Assembly (NCBI GenBank): GCA_902799655.1
Contig: CADCBH010000022.1
Location: 1-34,927, forward strand
Origin: an uncultured Bacteroidales bacterium
GTDB taxonomy: Bacteria > Bacteroidota > Bacteroidia > Bacteroidales > Bacteroidaceae
Direction of reading: 5' to 3'
Length of the DNA: 34,927 nucleotides
In this document: positions 14,917 through 23,133 of the stretch, one piece after another
Layout of the letters: each line of letters opens with the position of its first letter
How positions within the stretch are numbered: the stretch's first letter is position 1
Notes under the pieces: generated by a model
The model's input: only the letters and a program-made list of their open reading frames with translations
Told to the model about the DNA's origin: nothing
Database searches by the model: none
Made by a program: the position numbers and the translations under genes

Positions 14917-15771
14917 ATGTCAAACTGGTACGACAAATATATGACCATTTACGGCAAACCTTTCAGCGAGGTGCCGCAGAATGTGATTGACGAAACGCGT
15001 GAGCGCTTGGCAGCGTTGCAGAGTCCAGAACCGCTGGCCAGCATTGTGGTGATAGGCTATAATGAGGAGAGACACCTGCAGGCTTGTCTGTGGGCTATCA
15101 GTGAGATACGCTGTAAATACCCTGTGGAGATTATTGGCGTTGATAACGACTCGAAGGATCGTACTGCCGAAATCTTTGAGAAGTCGGGCATACCTTATTA
15201 TACAGAGTACCAGCACTCTTGTGGCTATGCGCGACGCTGTGGTTTGCAGCATGCCAAGGGGCGTTTCTATTTTGATGTTGATAGCGATACGCTGTATCCT
15301 CCGCAGTATTATGAGGTGATGCTGGAGCACTTGTTGAAGCCTGGCGTCAGTTGCGCCTCTGCCACTTGGAGCTATTTCCCTGACGAGAACCACTCGAAGC
15401 TCTCGCTACGACTCTTTGAGATGGCTCGCGACTTCTTCCTGTGGGTGCAGCACTTCAAGCGTCCTGAGCTCTCTGTGCGTGGTTTGGTCTTTGCCTATAA
15501 TGCCGACTATGGGCGACAGGAACCGTATCGTGTGGATATCATCCGTGGCGAGGACGGCTCGATGGCGCTGAATCTGAAAAAGTATGGCAAGATTGTCTTT
15601 GTACGCGATCGCCGTTGTCGTGCCATTACGGGTTACGGTACCATTGGTAATCAGTCGATGTGGCAGAGCTTTATCGACCATGTGCGCATCCAGTTGCGAG
15701 GTATCACACGCATCTTCCACTCCACAGATCATTATGATGATGCGGAAGATAATCTCGTCAAGAACAAATAA
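14917..15771 (+). CDS. GT2-family glycosyltransferase
   Basis: 284 residues. The catalytic domain starts late, at about residue 42 (Ala-Ser-Ile-Val-Val-Ile-Gly-Tyr-Asn-Glu-Glu-Arg), with Gly-Val-Asp-Asn-Asp-Ser-Lys-Asp near 73-80, the DXD-type Phe-Asp-Val-Asp-Ser-Asp near 122-127 and Arg-Gly-Glu-Asp-Gly-Ser-Met near 209-215, the usual GT2 acid in the ED motif. The N-terminal 40 residues are an extension with no clear motif. Sits alone on the plus strand between two minus-strand operons, with nine bases to the convergent subtilase gene. Acceptor unknown. Confidence 0.88.
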   Translation: MSNWYDKYMTIYGKPFSEVPQNVIDETRERLAALQSPEPLASIVVIGYNEERHLQACLWAISEIRCKYPVEIIGVDNDSKDRTAEIFEKSGIPYYTEYQHSCGYARRCGLQHAKGRFYFDVDSDTLYPPQYYEVMLEHLLKPGVSCASATWSYFPDENHSKLSLRLFEMARDFFLWVQHFKRPELSVRGLVFAYNADYGRQEPYRVDIIRGEDGSMALNLKKYGKIVFVRDRRCRAITGYGTIGNQSMWQSFIDHVRIQLRGITRIFHSTDHYDDAEDNLVKNK

Positions 15772-15780
15772 GTCTTTTGG

Positions 15781-17985
15781 TTATATCCTTATCAGGGTCG
15801 AACCGCTATTTCCCAACTGTACCACATAGATGCCTTTGCCCAGTGTAGGCAAGGGTAGGGTAATATGCTGCTGGCTGCCAGCGACGTTGGTCTGGAAAAC
15901 ACGTGCTCCACCAGTGGTATAGATGGTGATAGCGACGGGCTTGGCAGGCACATCGTTAAAAACAATGTGCAACAGACCATTGTCAGCCCAGAGACTTGCA
16001 TCGTGAGGCTCATGCTGGCTGATTTCCTTGATAGCTGTAATTCCCAAGATGTCCAATAGTCCGCGATAGGCATCAATCTCTCCATAGCCATACTTGTTGT
16101 TCGGATAGTTGAGCTCAGCTTCGGGCTGGCGACAGGTACGGCTGAAGATACCGATGATGTCATCGCGTGTCAGGTCGGGTTTGGCCTGAAGCCAAAGGGC
16201 AATAGTGCCTGCTACCACAGGACACGCCATCGAGGTGCCTGAATCTGAGCGCCACGGGTAGCTGCGCTCATTGACCTCAGAATAGGCCACATCCATATTG
16301 TGGCTCTTGTCGGGATTGGCCTCGTAATAGTAGCTGTTGTATGAAGAGATGATGTTGCGACCTGCTGCAGACACATCGGGCTTAGTGCGTCCGTCCATTG
16401 TCGGCCCCATGGAAGAGAAAGGACTCCAAAGTCCTTCTTCCTCATGACTATAGGCGTTAGCAACCCAATTCCCTTCGTGGTTGGTGAATCCTTTGCGATG
16501 GGTCATCGCTCCCACACAGATGGGGGCTGTGAAACATCCTGGCCCTAGGATGTTGTGATCATTCTGAGCATGGCACCATCGGGTATCAGTATCGCGGTTC
16601 TCCAGTGCATTCGATGAAGACCCTATCAATTCTGCATGGCTCTCCTGTCCGCCAAGGACCAGTGCCACTGGCGTCATCTCGTTGAAGGGATGGTTGCCGT
16701 GCAACTGCATCAGACAGATATTGCTGGACATATCGAAGGCGATGTCGTACGCGATGATGGTGATATCGAAAGTGTCTTTCTCAACAATCAACTGTTCTTT
16801 CAAGTCCTCCTCCTCGAGTCGCGGATCATCCAAACTGATGGTCAACTGATGCGAGGGTGTCCCCTGTTCTCCGCTATATGCATAGAGCGTTAGCGTGTTT
16901 GAGCCTTCACTCTTGATACGGTATGTCGCATCCTGCTTGCTGCATTTGACAAAAGCACCTGCGGCCTCCATGCCTGTGGGCTTTTCCACATAGGTCAGCG
17001 CATGACTCTCGTTGCCTGCTGAAACCACCAGAATGCGTCCAGGCCCGATTAAGCGTTCCAGGAAGTCGTTATACAACTGGTCGTCTTCATCCATATACGG
17101 CGAGTAGCCCTCGCTGAGCGAAACGACACATGGCTGGCCCTGCTGTTCAGCATAGTCGAAGAGATATTTCAAGCCTAGTGCGTCAGTTGCCGAAGTATAG
17201 AGGTAGTAGTCGCCTTCAGCAATATATGGCTGGTCACTGCCAACGGCATTGGCCACGATACAGATGTCGCTCTCGTAGGCCACACCGCGATAGGGCGTGT
17301 TGTAGCCACTACCAGTGGCTATTCCCAAGGTGTGAGTGCCGTGAGCCTGACTGTCGCCATCAGTGGCACAGCCTTGGGCAATGATGCTCTCGGTAGTGGT
17401 GAATTCGCGTCCTACGGGCAGACGACTCACATCCTCACTGGTGGCCAGCTGGTCCCAGAAGGTTTTGATGCGGTATTGGGTGAGTGTGGTATCTTGGTAG
17501 AAAGTAGGATGTGTCAGGTCGAAACCGACATCCATCACACCAACCACCACTCCTTGGCCAGTAAAAGCCTGATGCTCCTGGGTCTTCTGATAGACAGGCA
17601 GAATGTTGTTCACCTTGCTTACGGTATCAAGCGTGAGACTGGCCCGCTGCCCTGCTTCTATGCGCAATACGGTAGAAAGCTCGATTAGTTCAGGAATCTT
17701 TGACAGTGGAACGGTGATGATGGTAACGTCTCCTAATTGGGCGTAGATGGTGGCACCGTATTCCAATAATTGCTCCGTGGTGAGTTGCTCACTGGTACGG
17801 ATAAAGACGGTCGTCAACGGATCTTTCTGGGGCTCTCCTTCTTCAGCTGCAGCCCGATGTCGGATATGTTGTTCTGCCACAGCCTGACGTAGCCAGGTCG
17901 ATAACTTGCTGCCATCCGTTTTCTTGGCACTACTTGTGATGGCAAATGCCAACAACAAGGATATGATGGATATCATTCGTTTCAT
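15781..17985 (-). CDS. Secreted subtilisin-like serine peptidase (S8) with C-terminal sorting-type domain
   Basis: 734 residues. ATG 17985 overlaps the TGA of the upstream GT4 gene (ATGA); a GTG two codons earlier is less likely. A signal peptide covers about 1-20. The S8 domain carries Asp152 (Val-Met-Asp-Val-Gly-Phe-Asp), His215 (Ala-His-Gly-Thr-His), oxyanion Asn325 (Ser-Ala-Gly-Asn-Glu-Ser) and Ser585 (Ser-Gly-Thr-Ser-Met-Ala-Cys-Pro). A roughly 150-residue insertion lies between Asn325 and the Ser block, as in other Bacteroidetes subtilases. The last 80 residues (Thr-Ile-Tyr-Thr-Thr-Gly-Gly-Ala-Arg-Val ... Gly-Lys-Gly-Ile-Tyr-Val-Val-Gln-Leu) look like a Por/type IX secretion C-terminal domain. 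Why it is coupled to a glycosyltransferase operon is unclear. Confidence 0.9.
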   Translation of the reverse strand: MKRMISIISLLLAFAITSSAKKTDGSKLSTWLRQAVAEQHIRHRAAAEEGEPQKDPLTTVFIRTSEQLTTEQLLEYGATIYAQLGDVTIITVPLSKIPELIELSTVLRIEAGQRASLTLDTVSKVNNILPVYQKTQEHQAFTGQGVVVGVMDVGFDLTHPTFYQDTTLTQYRIKTFWDQLATSEDVSRLPVGREFTTTESIIAQGCATDGDSQAHGTHTLGIATGSGYNTPYRGVAYESDICIVANAVGSDQPYIAEGDYYLYTSATDALGLKYLFDYAEQQGQPCVVSLSEGYSPYMDEDDQLYNDFLERLIGPGRILVVSAGNESHALTYVEKPTGMEAAGAFVKCSKQDATYRIKSEGSNTLTLYAYSGEQGTPSHQLTISLDDPRLEEEDLKEQLIVEKDTFDITIIAYDIAFDMSSNICLMQLHGNHPFNEMTPVALVLGGQESHAELIGSSSNALENRDTDTRWCHAQNDHNILGPGCFTAPICVGAMTHRKGFTNHEGNWVANAYSHEEEGLWSPFSSMGPTMDGRTKPDVSAAGRNIISSYNSYYYEANPDKSHNMDVAYSEVNERSYPWRSDSGTSMACPVVAGTIALWLQAKPDLTRDDIIGIFSRTCRQPEAELNYPNNKYGYGEIDAYRGLLDILGITAIKEISQHEPHDASLWADNGLLHIVFNDVPAKPVAITIYTTGGARVFQTNVAGSQQHITLPLPTLGKGIYVVQLGNSGSTLIRI

Positions 17986-19145
17986 CGGCACAGTGTGTTT
18001 AGTGATGCAAAAAAGTCACGGGCATAGGAGTCTTTGTCAAACAGCTTGGCACGTTCCTGCAAGGCAGCAGCCATCTCCTTCCGCTTGGCAGGGTTTTGAT
18101 AGAGTTCGTCAATAGCGGTAGCCAGTTGTTGAGACAGCTGTTCTCTTTCCACCAGTGTTGCTATGCCTTCACATATTTCCGGAATACCACCGCTTCTGGT
18201 CGCTATCAGTGGCAGACCTGCTGCCATTGCCTCTACAACGGTCAGTCCGAAAGGCTCCTCCCACATGGATGGTACAACGGCAATATCTGCCATCTTTAAA
18301 TAGGAGGGAATCTGCTGGTAGGCCACAAAACCAGTGAAGAAGACCTGCTCCTTCATGTTCTCACATGCTTTCTCCAGCTGTTGGGTAAAGGGTGACTGAC
18401 TGGCGTTGTTGCCATAGAAGCGAGCACCAGTGACCAAAAGTTTGATATGCTTCCTGCAAGCAGCCATACTGATTGCCTCTATCAGTTCCAGAATACCCTT
18501 CTCGGGCGTCAGACGACCACTATAGATAATAACAAAATCTTCGCTGGTGAATCCCATGGTCTTCCTGTCCAATGGCTGGGCATCTATGAAATGCTGGATG
18601 TCGATGGCATTATAAACGGTAATGCTTTTGCCGCTGGCATCAGGTATCCGATGGGTGATATAATCCGACACACAGATAATCTTGTCAAAACCTTCCACGA
18701 TGCTGGAAGCCTTCTTGCTCTTGGCATTCAGAGAGTCGTTGTGCAGGTGGAGCACACAAGGGGCCTCCGTCAGTGCCCTCAGTTTCAGGATATAGCCAGG
18801 ACGGTTTTCTACAATCACCATATCGTAGTGCTGGCGACGGATGTGGCATAATGCCTGATGCAGATAGTATTCTATCGAGGGGTTATAGTAGTTGTGCTGG
18901 CGGGAGCGCAGCGCCTTTCTCACTTTGGCCCATAGCGAGAAAGGGTTGATGTAACGGTAGTGGTTGACTGCTGATGAGAGGGCAGGATGGTGCTTGACCG
19001 CCTTGTCGCTTACACTGTAAATGGTGATGTCGTGCAACTGGTGCTGGTCGTTATAGGCCAGGTACAGGTCTATAAGGTTTTCTACGGCACCACCTTTGAC
19101 TGCGGGTACCGGCATGACGCCTGATGTCAGTATTCCAATCTTCAT
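17982..19145 (-). CDS. GT4-family glycosyltransferase
   Basis: 387 residues. N-terminal Met-Lys-Ile-Gly-Ile-Leu-Thr-Ser-Gly with Val-Lys-Gly-Gly-Ala-Val-Glu-Asn, C-terminal Ile-Ile-Tyr-Ser-Gly-Arg-Leu-Thr-Pro-Glu-Lys-Gly and EX7E Glu-Pro-Phe-Gly-Leu-Thr-Val-Val-Glu before Ala-Met-Ala-Ala-Gly-Leu-Pro. Standard GT-B retaining enzyme of a surface-glycan locus. Its start is preceded by AAAGGAG five bases upstream, a strong Shine-Dalgarno site that is rare in this phylum. Second gene of the operon GT11-like, GT4, subtilase. Confidence 0.9.
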   Translation of the reverse strand: MKIGILTSGVMPVPAVKGGAVENLIDLYLAYNDQHQLHDITIYSVSDKAVKHHPALSSAVNHYRYINPFSLWAKVRKALRSRQHNYYNPSIEYYLHQALCHIRRQHYDMVIVENRPGYILKLRALTEAPCVLHLHNDSLNAKSKKASSIVEGFDKIICVSDYITHRIPDASGKSITVYNAIDIQHFIDAQPLDRKTMGFTSEDFVIIYSGRLTPEKGILELIEAISMAACRKHIKLLVTGARFYGNNASQSPFTQQLEKACENMKEQVFFTGFVAYQQIPSYLKMADIAVVPSMWEEPFGLTVVEAMAAGLPLIATRSGGIPEICEGIATLVEREQLSQQLATAIDELYQNPAKRKEMAAALQERAKLFDKDSYARDFFASLNTLCR

Positions 19146-19150
19146 CCTTC

Positions 19151-19157
19151 CTCCTTT
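19151..19157 (-). promoter_or_regulatory. Strong Shine-Dalgarno site
   Basis: The complement of 19151-19157 reads AAAGGAG, five bases before ATG 19145 and directly after the stop of the preceding gene. Other genes in the window lack such a site. Confidence 0.6.
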
Positions 19158-19994
19158 CTACCAGTCAAATATCTCCTTGCCGTTCTCAAAGTGGAAGAAG
19201 TCAACAATGCGCGAGAAACTCTCATCCGTGAATTGCTGGTCTTTCGATTCCAGAAAACATAATGGCACTTGTCCGATGAACGAGGCCCATCGTGAATAGC
19301 TGCTGAAGGGACCTGCCATGCGGTCACATAGCGAAAGTGTGTAGAGATCGAGAATGGCACCTGAGGGCTCCTTGCCAAAACGGTAGCACCGACAACCTTC
19401 AAAGCTGTCAAGAGAGAATGATTCGTTGCTGCTGATGAAGAAGGCTACACGATGGTCGTGATACACTTCTTGGATGCGTAACATAAACTGATGATAGTCC
19501 TCCAACTCATAGAAGAAACGACCATTGTGCCAAGTGGCATAGTCTCCGCGACGAATGTGGATGCCCACCACCATGTCAGCTTCTGTCCGCAACAGTCCCA
19601 TCATCTCCTCAGCACGTTGCATGATGTCTTCCTTCGGACGGAAGATACGCTGCAGTTCAGGCAGAGTCTGTTGGAGGTAGCGCGTGTCCTGGCGAGTACT
19701 CCACCCCTTGGTGAATCCCAGCCATTTGAAGATCTTGTCCCATGTCTTGTTGTGCGTCACCTTCCATGTCAGACCTTTGTAGTTGTTCCAGCCATTACCG
19801 CGCTCCAGATACCACTTGTGCCATAGGGGAAAGTAGATAAATGGGCAATGGAGCAGATGGGGGAAGTCTTCTATGGTCCAGTCGAAGAAGATAATCACCA
19901 TGCGTCTGTGTGCAGCAATACACTGAGCAACGCTGGCTACGTAAGTCCATAGCCTGTTACATGTTTGTCCTGGGGCGTCACAGATTACTCTCAT
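19158..19994 (-). CDS. GT11-like (alpha-1,2-fucosyltransferase superfamily) glycosyltransferase
   Basis: 278 residues from ATG 19994 (Met-Arg-Val-Ile-Cys-Asp-Ala-Pro-Gly-Gln-Thr-Cys-Asn-Arg-Leu). The frame is open 52 codons further upstream, but that stretch crosses both divergent promoters and reads as an accidental hydrophobic run, so it is excluded. Key motif His-Ile-Arg-Arg-Gly-Asp-Tyr at 146-152, the HxRxGDY donor-binding loop of GDP-fucose-dependent GT11 and related transferases. Fucose as donor is plausible but not proven, because the superfamily is broad. First gene of the minus operon; the promoter box ends four bases before the ATG, so translation is probably leaderless. Confidence 0.72.
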   Translation of the reverse strand: MRVICDAPGQTCNRLWTYVASVAQCIAAHRRMVIIFFDWTIEDFPHLLHCPFIYFPLWHKWYLERGNGWNNYKGLTWKVTHNKTWDKIFKWLGFTKGWSTRQDTRYLQQTLPELQRIFRPKEDIMQRAEEMMGLLRTEADMVVGIHIRRGDYATWHNGRFFYELEDYHQFMLRIQEVYHDHRVAFFISSNESFSLDSFEGCRCYRFGKEPSGAILDLYTLSLCDRMAGPFSSYSRWASFIGQVPLCFLESKDQQFTDESFSRIVDFFHFENGKEIFDW

Positions 19995-19998
19995 GCTG

Positions 19999-20006
19999 CA
20001 AAAGTA
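19999..20006 (-). promoter_or_regulatory. Promoter box of the GT11-like gene (leaderless arrangement)
   Basis: The complement of 19999-20006 reads TACTTTTG, separated from ATG 19994 by only CAGC, the same four bases as in the cyclophilin gene. No clear -33 element. Confidence 0.6.
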
Positions 20007-20048
20007 ATAAAAAATAAAGAATAAAAGAAGAAAAGCGAAAAAAAGTTG

Positions 20049-20056
20049 TACCTTTG
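20049..20056 (+). promoter_or_regulatory. Promoter box of the acyltransferase gene
   Basis: TACCTTTG at 20049-20056, 29 bases before ATG 20086. The -33 region is purine-rich with no clear TTG. Confidence 0.65.
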
Positions 20057-20085
20057 CACCGAATACAATCAAAAAGAAGAGAACG

Positions 20086-21039
20086 ATGACTATCCAACAG
20101 AATCGTATTGCCTGGCTCGACTGGATGAAGGTGTTGGCCATCTTGTCCATTATCTGGGGACATTTCTTCTCTGCAGGCTATCAGTATCTGTATGTCTTCA
20201 GCGTACAGGCATTTTGTGTCATCTCAGGTTTTCTGTATCATCCGGCACCTGACTGGCGTACTTGTCTGGTGAAGAATGTCCGTCAGCTGATGGTACCTAC
20301 CCTCATTCTCAGTATTGTCATGCAGCTGGAGGCTTATGCGCGCTGTATGGCAGAAGGCACATCCTATGATGTCCCATTGCCATGGTATCTGGAAAACCTG
20401 CTGTTAGGTCATCGCTGGTGTATGGGACCCTGTTGGTTCTTCTATACCATCTTTCTCATCCGACTGCTGATGCAGCTAGTGCCTCGTCGCTGGTGGATGT
20501 ATGTAGGACTGTTGGTTGTTTCGGGGGCAGGAGCCATCGCCCTGACTATTGAGTCGGAGAATGCGTGGACCAATGTGCTGGTATGCCTGCCACCTTTTGC
20601 CATTGGCCTCTTGCTGCAGCCATTAAAGGAACGACTGGTAGCGTTTCATCATGTTGCTGCTGAAGTGCCGTTACTGATAGTGGCTGTCCTGCTGGTATGG
20701 CTCTGCGGAAGATACAACGGAGAGGTGTGGATGTATCTCTGTGGCTACGGCAATAATTTTGCAGGGTTCCTCGTGGGAACCCTGGCTGGTACTGCTATGT
20801 TGTACGTCTTATCCTTGTGGTTGAGCCGGATGCCGTCCACCACAATGGTTGATACCCTCTCTCGTGGTTCCATCCTCATTGTGGGACTCCACATTATCAT
20901 TGTCCGCCGCCTCATGGAACTGCCTGACCGCTTCCTCATCGAAGACCTGTTCTTCTCCCTATTCATCCTGATGGCATTCTATCCCCTCATTCGCCTCGTC
21001 CAGCGTTACACCCCCTGGCTGATGGGACAAATCAGATAA
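20086..21039 (+). CDS. Integral membrane acyltransferase (acyltransferase 3 family)
   Basis: 317 residues with about nine or ten hydrophobic segments. The start Ile-Ala-Trp-Leu-Asp-Trp-Met-Lys-Val-Leu-Ala-Ile-Leu-Ser-Ile-Ile-Trp-Gly-His is the PF01757 signature (the conserved D-x-x-K/R and the His after the first helix). These inner-membrane enzymes move acyl groups, usually acetyl, onto sugars of lipopolysaccharide, capsule or peptidoglycan. At the end of a glycosyltransferase cluster a glycan O-acylation role is likely. It is divergent from the GT11-like gene and ends 70 bases before the epimerase gene; whether those genes share its transcript is open. Confidence 0.85.
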   Translation: MTIQQNRIAWLDWMKVLAILSIIWGHFFSAGYQYLYVFSVQAFCVISGFLYHPAPDWRTCLVKNVRQLMVPTLILSIVMQLEAYARCMAEGTSYDVPLPWYLENLLLGHRWCMGPCWFFYTIFLIRLLMQLVPRRWWMYVGLLVVSGAGAIALTIESENAWTNVLVCLPPFAIGLLLQPLKERLVAFHHVAAEVPLLIVAVLLVWLCGRYNGEVWMYLCGYGNNFAGFLVGTLAGTAMLYVLSLWLSRMPSTTMVDTLSRGSILIVGLHIIIVRRLMELPDRFLIEDLFFSLFILMAFYPLIRLVQRYTPWLMGQIR

Positions 21040-21109
21040 CACAAAAACCAAACAAAAAATATGAAAAGACTACTTATTTCAACATATTATTTTTTGTTGT
21101 AAAAAAACT

Positions 21110-22138
21110 ATGAAGATACTATTAATTGGTGGAACAGGCACCATCAGCAGTGCCATCACCCGACAACTGTCAGCATCTGGACATGAACTGTGGCTGCTGA
21201 ATCGTGGTAACCGCAAGGACGAGGTGCCAGCACAAGTAAGACAGGTCATTGCCGATATCGATGATGAACAATCCGTTCTTGCTGGTATCGCTGGCGAGAC
21301 CTTCGATGCCGTCTGCGAGTTTATTGGCTTCGTACCTGCTCAGGTAGAGCGTGATATCCGACTCTTCACAGGACGTACACGCCAGTATGTGTACATCTCG
21401 TCGGCTTCAGCCTACAACAAGCCTGCAGCCAACCATGTGATAACTGAGGGAACAACGCTGGCGAATCCCCATTGGCAGTATTCGCGTAACAAAATAGCCT
21501 GCGAGGAACTGCTGATGCATGAATATCGCGACAATGGTTTCCCAGTGACCATCGTGCGCCCCAGTCATACCTATTGCGAACGTGGCGTACCCGTCAGTGT
21601 ACATGGACCGAGAGGCAGCTGGCAGGTGCTGAAACGCATGATAGAGGGCAAGCCTGTTATCATTCAGGGTGACGGTACATCGCTGTGGACACTGACTTGG
21701 AATGAGGACTTTGCTCGTGGTTTCATCGGATTGCTGGGCAATCCCAAGGCTATTGGCGAGGCGTTCCAGATTATGAGCGACGAACAGCTATCCTGGACAC
21801 AAGTCTATGAGTGTATTGCCCGTGCACTCCATGTGGCAGTGAAGCCTTATTACGTATCTTCCGAGTTTCTTGCTGCCGTAGCACCAGCCGAGTGGGACTT
21901 CGAAGGCAACCTCTTGGGCGACAAGTCTGTTACGGTATGCTTCGATTGTACTAAACTGAAGCGTGCAGTCCCTGGCTTCCATGCCACCACACGCTTTGAC
22001 GAGGGTGTGCACCGCTGTGTGGAGCATATCCTGGCACATCCAGAGTTACAAATAGAAGATCCTGAGTTCGACGCCTGGTGCGACAAGGTCATTGCCGCTC
22101 AGCAGGAGGCTATTAACATGGTGAAGAAAGAAAAATGA
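21110..22138 (+). CDS. NAD(P)-dependent epimerase/reductase (SDR superfamily)
   Basis: 342 residues. The Rossmann glycine loop Gly-Gly-Thr-Gly-Thr-Ile at 7-12 follows the first strand; an Asp-Ile-Asp-Asp block follows near 47-50. The active-site Tyr-Ser-Arg-Asn-Lys (Y-x3-K) falls near 125-129. The Ser-Ser-Ala-Ser-Ala-Tyr block before it supplies the Ser. It resembles extended SDR sugar-nucleotide epimerases and the CSP41-like branch; substrate unknown. The stop overlaps the start of the next gene (ATGA). First gene of a likely three-gene redox operon. A 13-codon open frame (21061-21102) directly upstream may be a leader. Confidence 0.82.
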   Translation: MKILLIGGTGTISSAITRQLSASGHELWLLNRGNRKDEVPAQVRQVIADIDDEQSVLAGIAGETFDAVCEFIGFVPAQVERDIRLFTGRTRQYVYISSASAYNKPAANHVITEGTTLANPHWQYSRNKIACEELLMHEYRDNGFPVTIVRPSHTYCERGVPVSVHGPRGSWQVLKRMIEGKPVIIQGDGTSLWTLTWNEDFARGFIGLLGNPKAIGEAFQIMSDEQLSWTQVYECIARALHVAVKPYYVSSEFLAAVAPAEWDFEGNLLGDKSVTVCFDCTKLKRAVPGFHATTRFDEGVHRCVEHILAHPELQIEDPEFDAWCDKVIAAQQEAINMVKKEK

Positions 22139-23103
22139 AAGTAGGTATTATCGGAACAGGATGGATAGCTGAGAAGGCTGCCATCACATTAAATGGACTG
22201 ACAGAGTGTGAGGCCTATGCTGTAGGGTCTCGTTCACTGGATACGGCAGATGCGTTCGCCAAGAAATGGAACATTCCCAAGGCTTATGGCTCCTATGCAC
22301 AGCTGATTGCCGACCCTGATGTTGATCTGGTGTATATCGGTACGCCCCATTCACACCACTACGATGTCACCAAAGAAGCTATTCTGGCAGGCAAACCCTG
22401 TCTGGTAGAGAAAGCCTTTATGGCTAACGTCCGTCAGACCAGGGAAATCATTGAATTGGCCCATGAGCACCGCGTTTTCCTCGCTGAGGCTATTTGGACA
22501 CGTTACCAGCCTGCGGTGGGCATCGTCAGGCGACTCATTGCCGACGGACGTATTGGTGAGCCCCGTCTCATCACAGCTACCCTTGGCTATTCGATGGGCA
22601 ACAAGCCGCGCATTATGCGTCCCGACTTGTGCGGAGGTGCCCTGCTCGACCTTGGCGTCTATGTACTCAACTTCGTTCGTATGTTCACAGACAGCGATAT
22701 ACAGACCATCGATGGTTACTGTGTCAAGTCAGACACAGGTATGGACCTCACCAACACCATCACCATGATACTCAGCGACGGCATCGTAGCCAACGTACAG
22801 TCCAGCGCTTCGTGTGTGGGTGACAATATTGGTGTCATTGCGGGTACCGAGGGCAACATCATCATCGATAATGTCAACAATCCGCAGACAATCACTGTGA
22901 ACGGCCCCGACCGTACTTTTGTCGAGACCATCCGTGTGCCTCGTCAGATTACGGGCTACGAATATCAGTTCCTTGCCTGTCGCGAGGCGCTCCAGGAGGA
23001 ACTGCTCGAACCTCGTGAGATGCCTCATGCCGAGGTGCTCTATATCATGCAGCTGATGGATGACCTTCGGCAGAAGTGGGGTGTGAGCTATCCAATGGAC
23101 TGA
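22135..23103 (+). CDS. Gfo/Idh/MocA family oxidoreductase
   Basis: 322 residues. N-terminal NAD(P) fold with Gly-Ile-Ile-Gly-Thr-Gly-Trp-Ile-Ala at 3-11, Tyr-Ile-Gly-Thr-Pro-His-Ser-His-His near 64-72 and the family motif Leu-Val-Glu-Lys-Ala-Phe (E-K-P-like, Lys near 90). The C-terminal alpha/beta substrate domain follows. The family oxidises or reduces sugar hydroxyls or ketones, and the closest look is to trans-dihydrodiol/xylose dehydrogenase-type members. Translationally coupled to the upstream epimerase, which suggests consecutive steps on one sugar-like substrate. Confidence 0.87.
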   Translation: MKVGIIGTGWIAEKAAITLNGLTECEAYAVGSRSLDTADAFAKKWNIPKAYGSYAQLIADPDVDLVYIGTPHSHHYDVTKEAILAGKPCLVEKAFMANVRQTREIIELAHEHRVFLAEAIWTRYQPAVGIVRRLIADGRIGEPRLITATLGYSMGNKPRIMRPDLCGGALLDLGVYVLNFVRMFTDSDIQTIDGYCVKSDTGMDLTNTITMILSDGIVANVQSSASCVGDNIGVIAGTEGNIIIDNVNNPQTITVNGPDRTFVETIRVPRQITGYEYQFLACREALQEELLEPREMPHAEVLYIMQLMDDLRQKWGVSYPMD

Positions 23104-23133
23104 TTCAGTTAAACATAATTATATCATTCGAAT

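Noticed and set aside
19995-20150. Upstream extension of the GT11-like gene by 52 codons, with a hydrophobic stretch
   Set aside because: It would overlap both divergent promoter boxes and the start of the acyltransferase gene; the similarity begins at ATG 19994.
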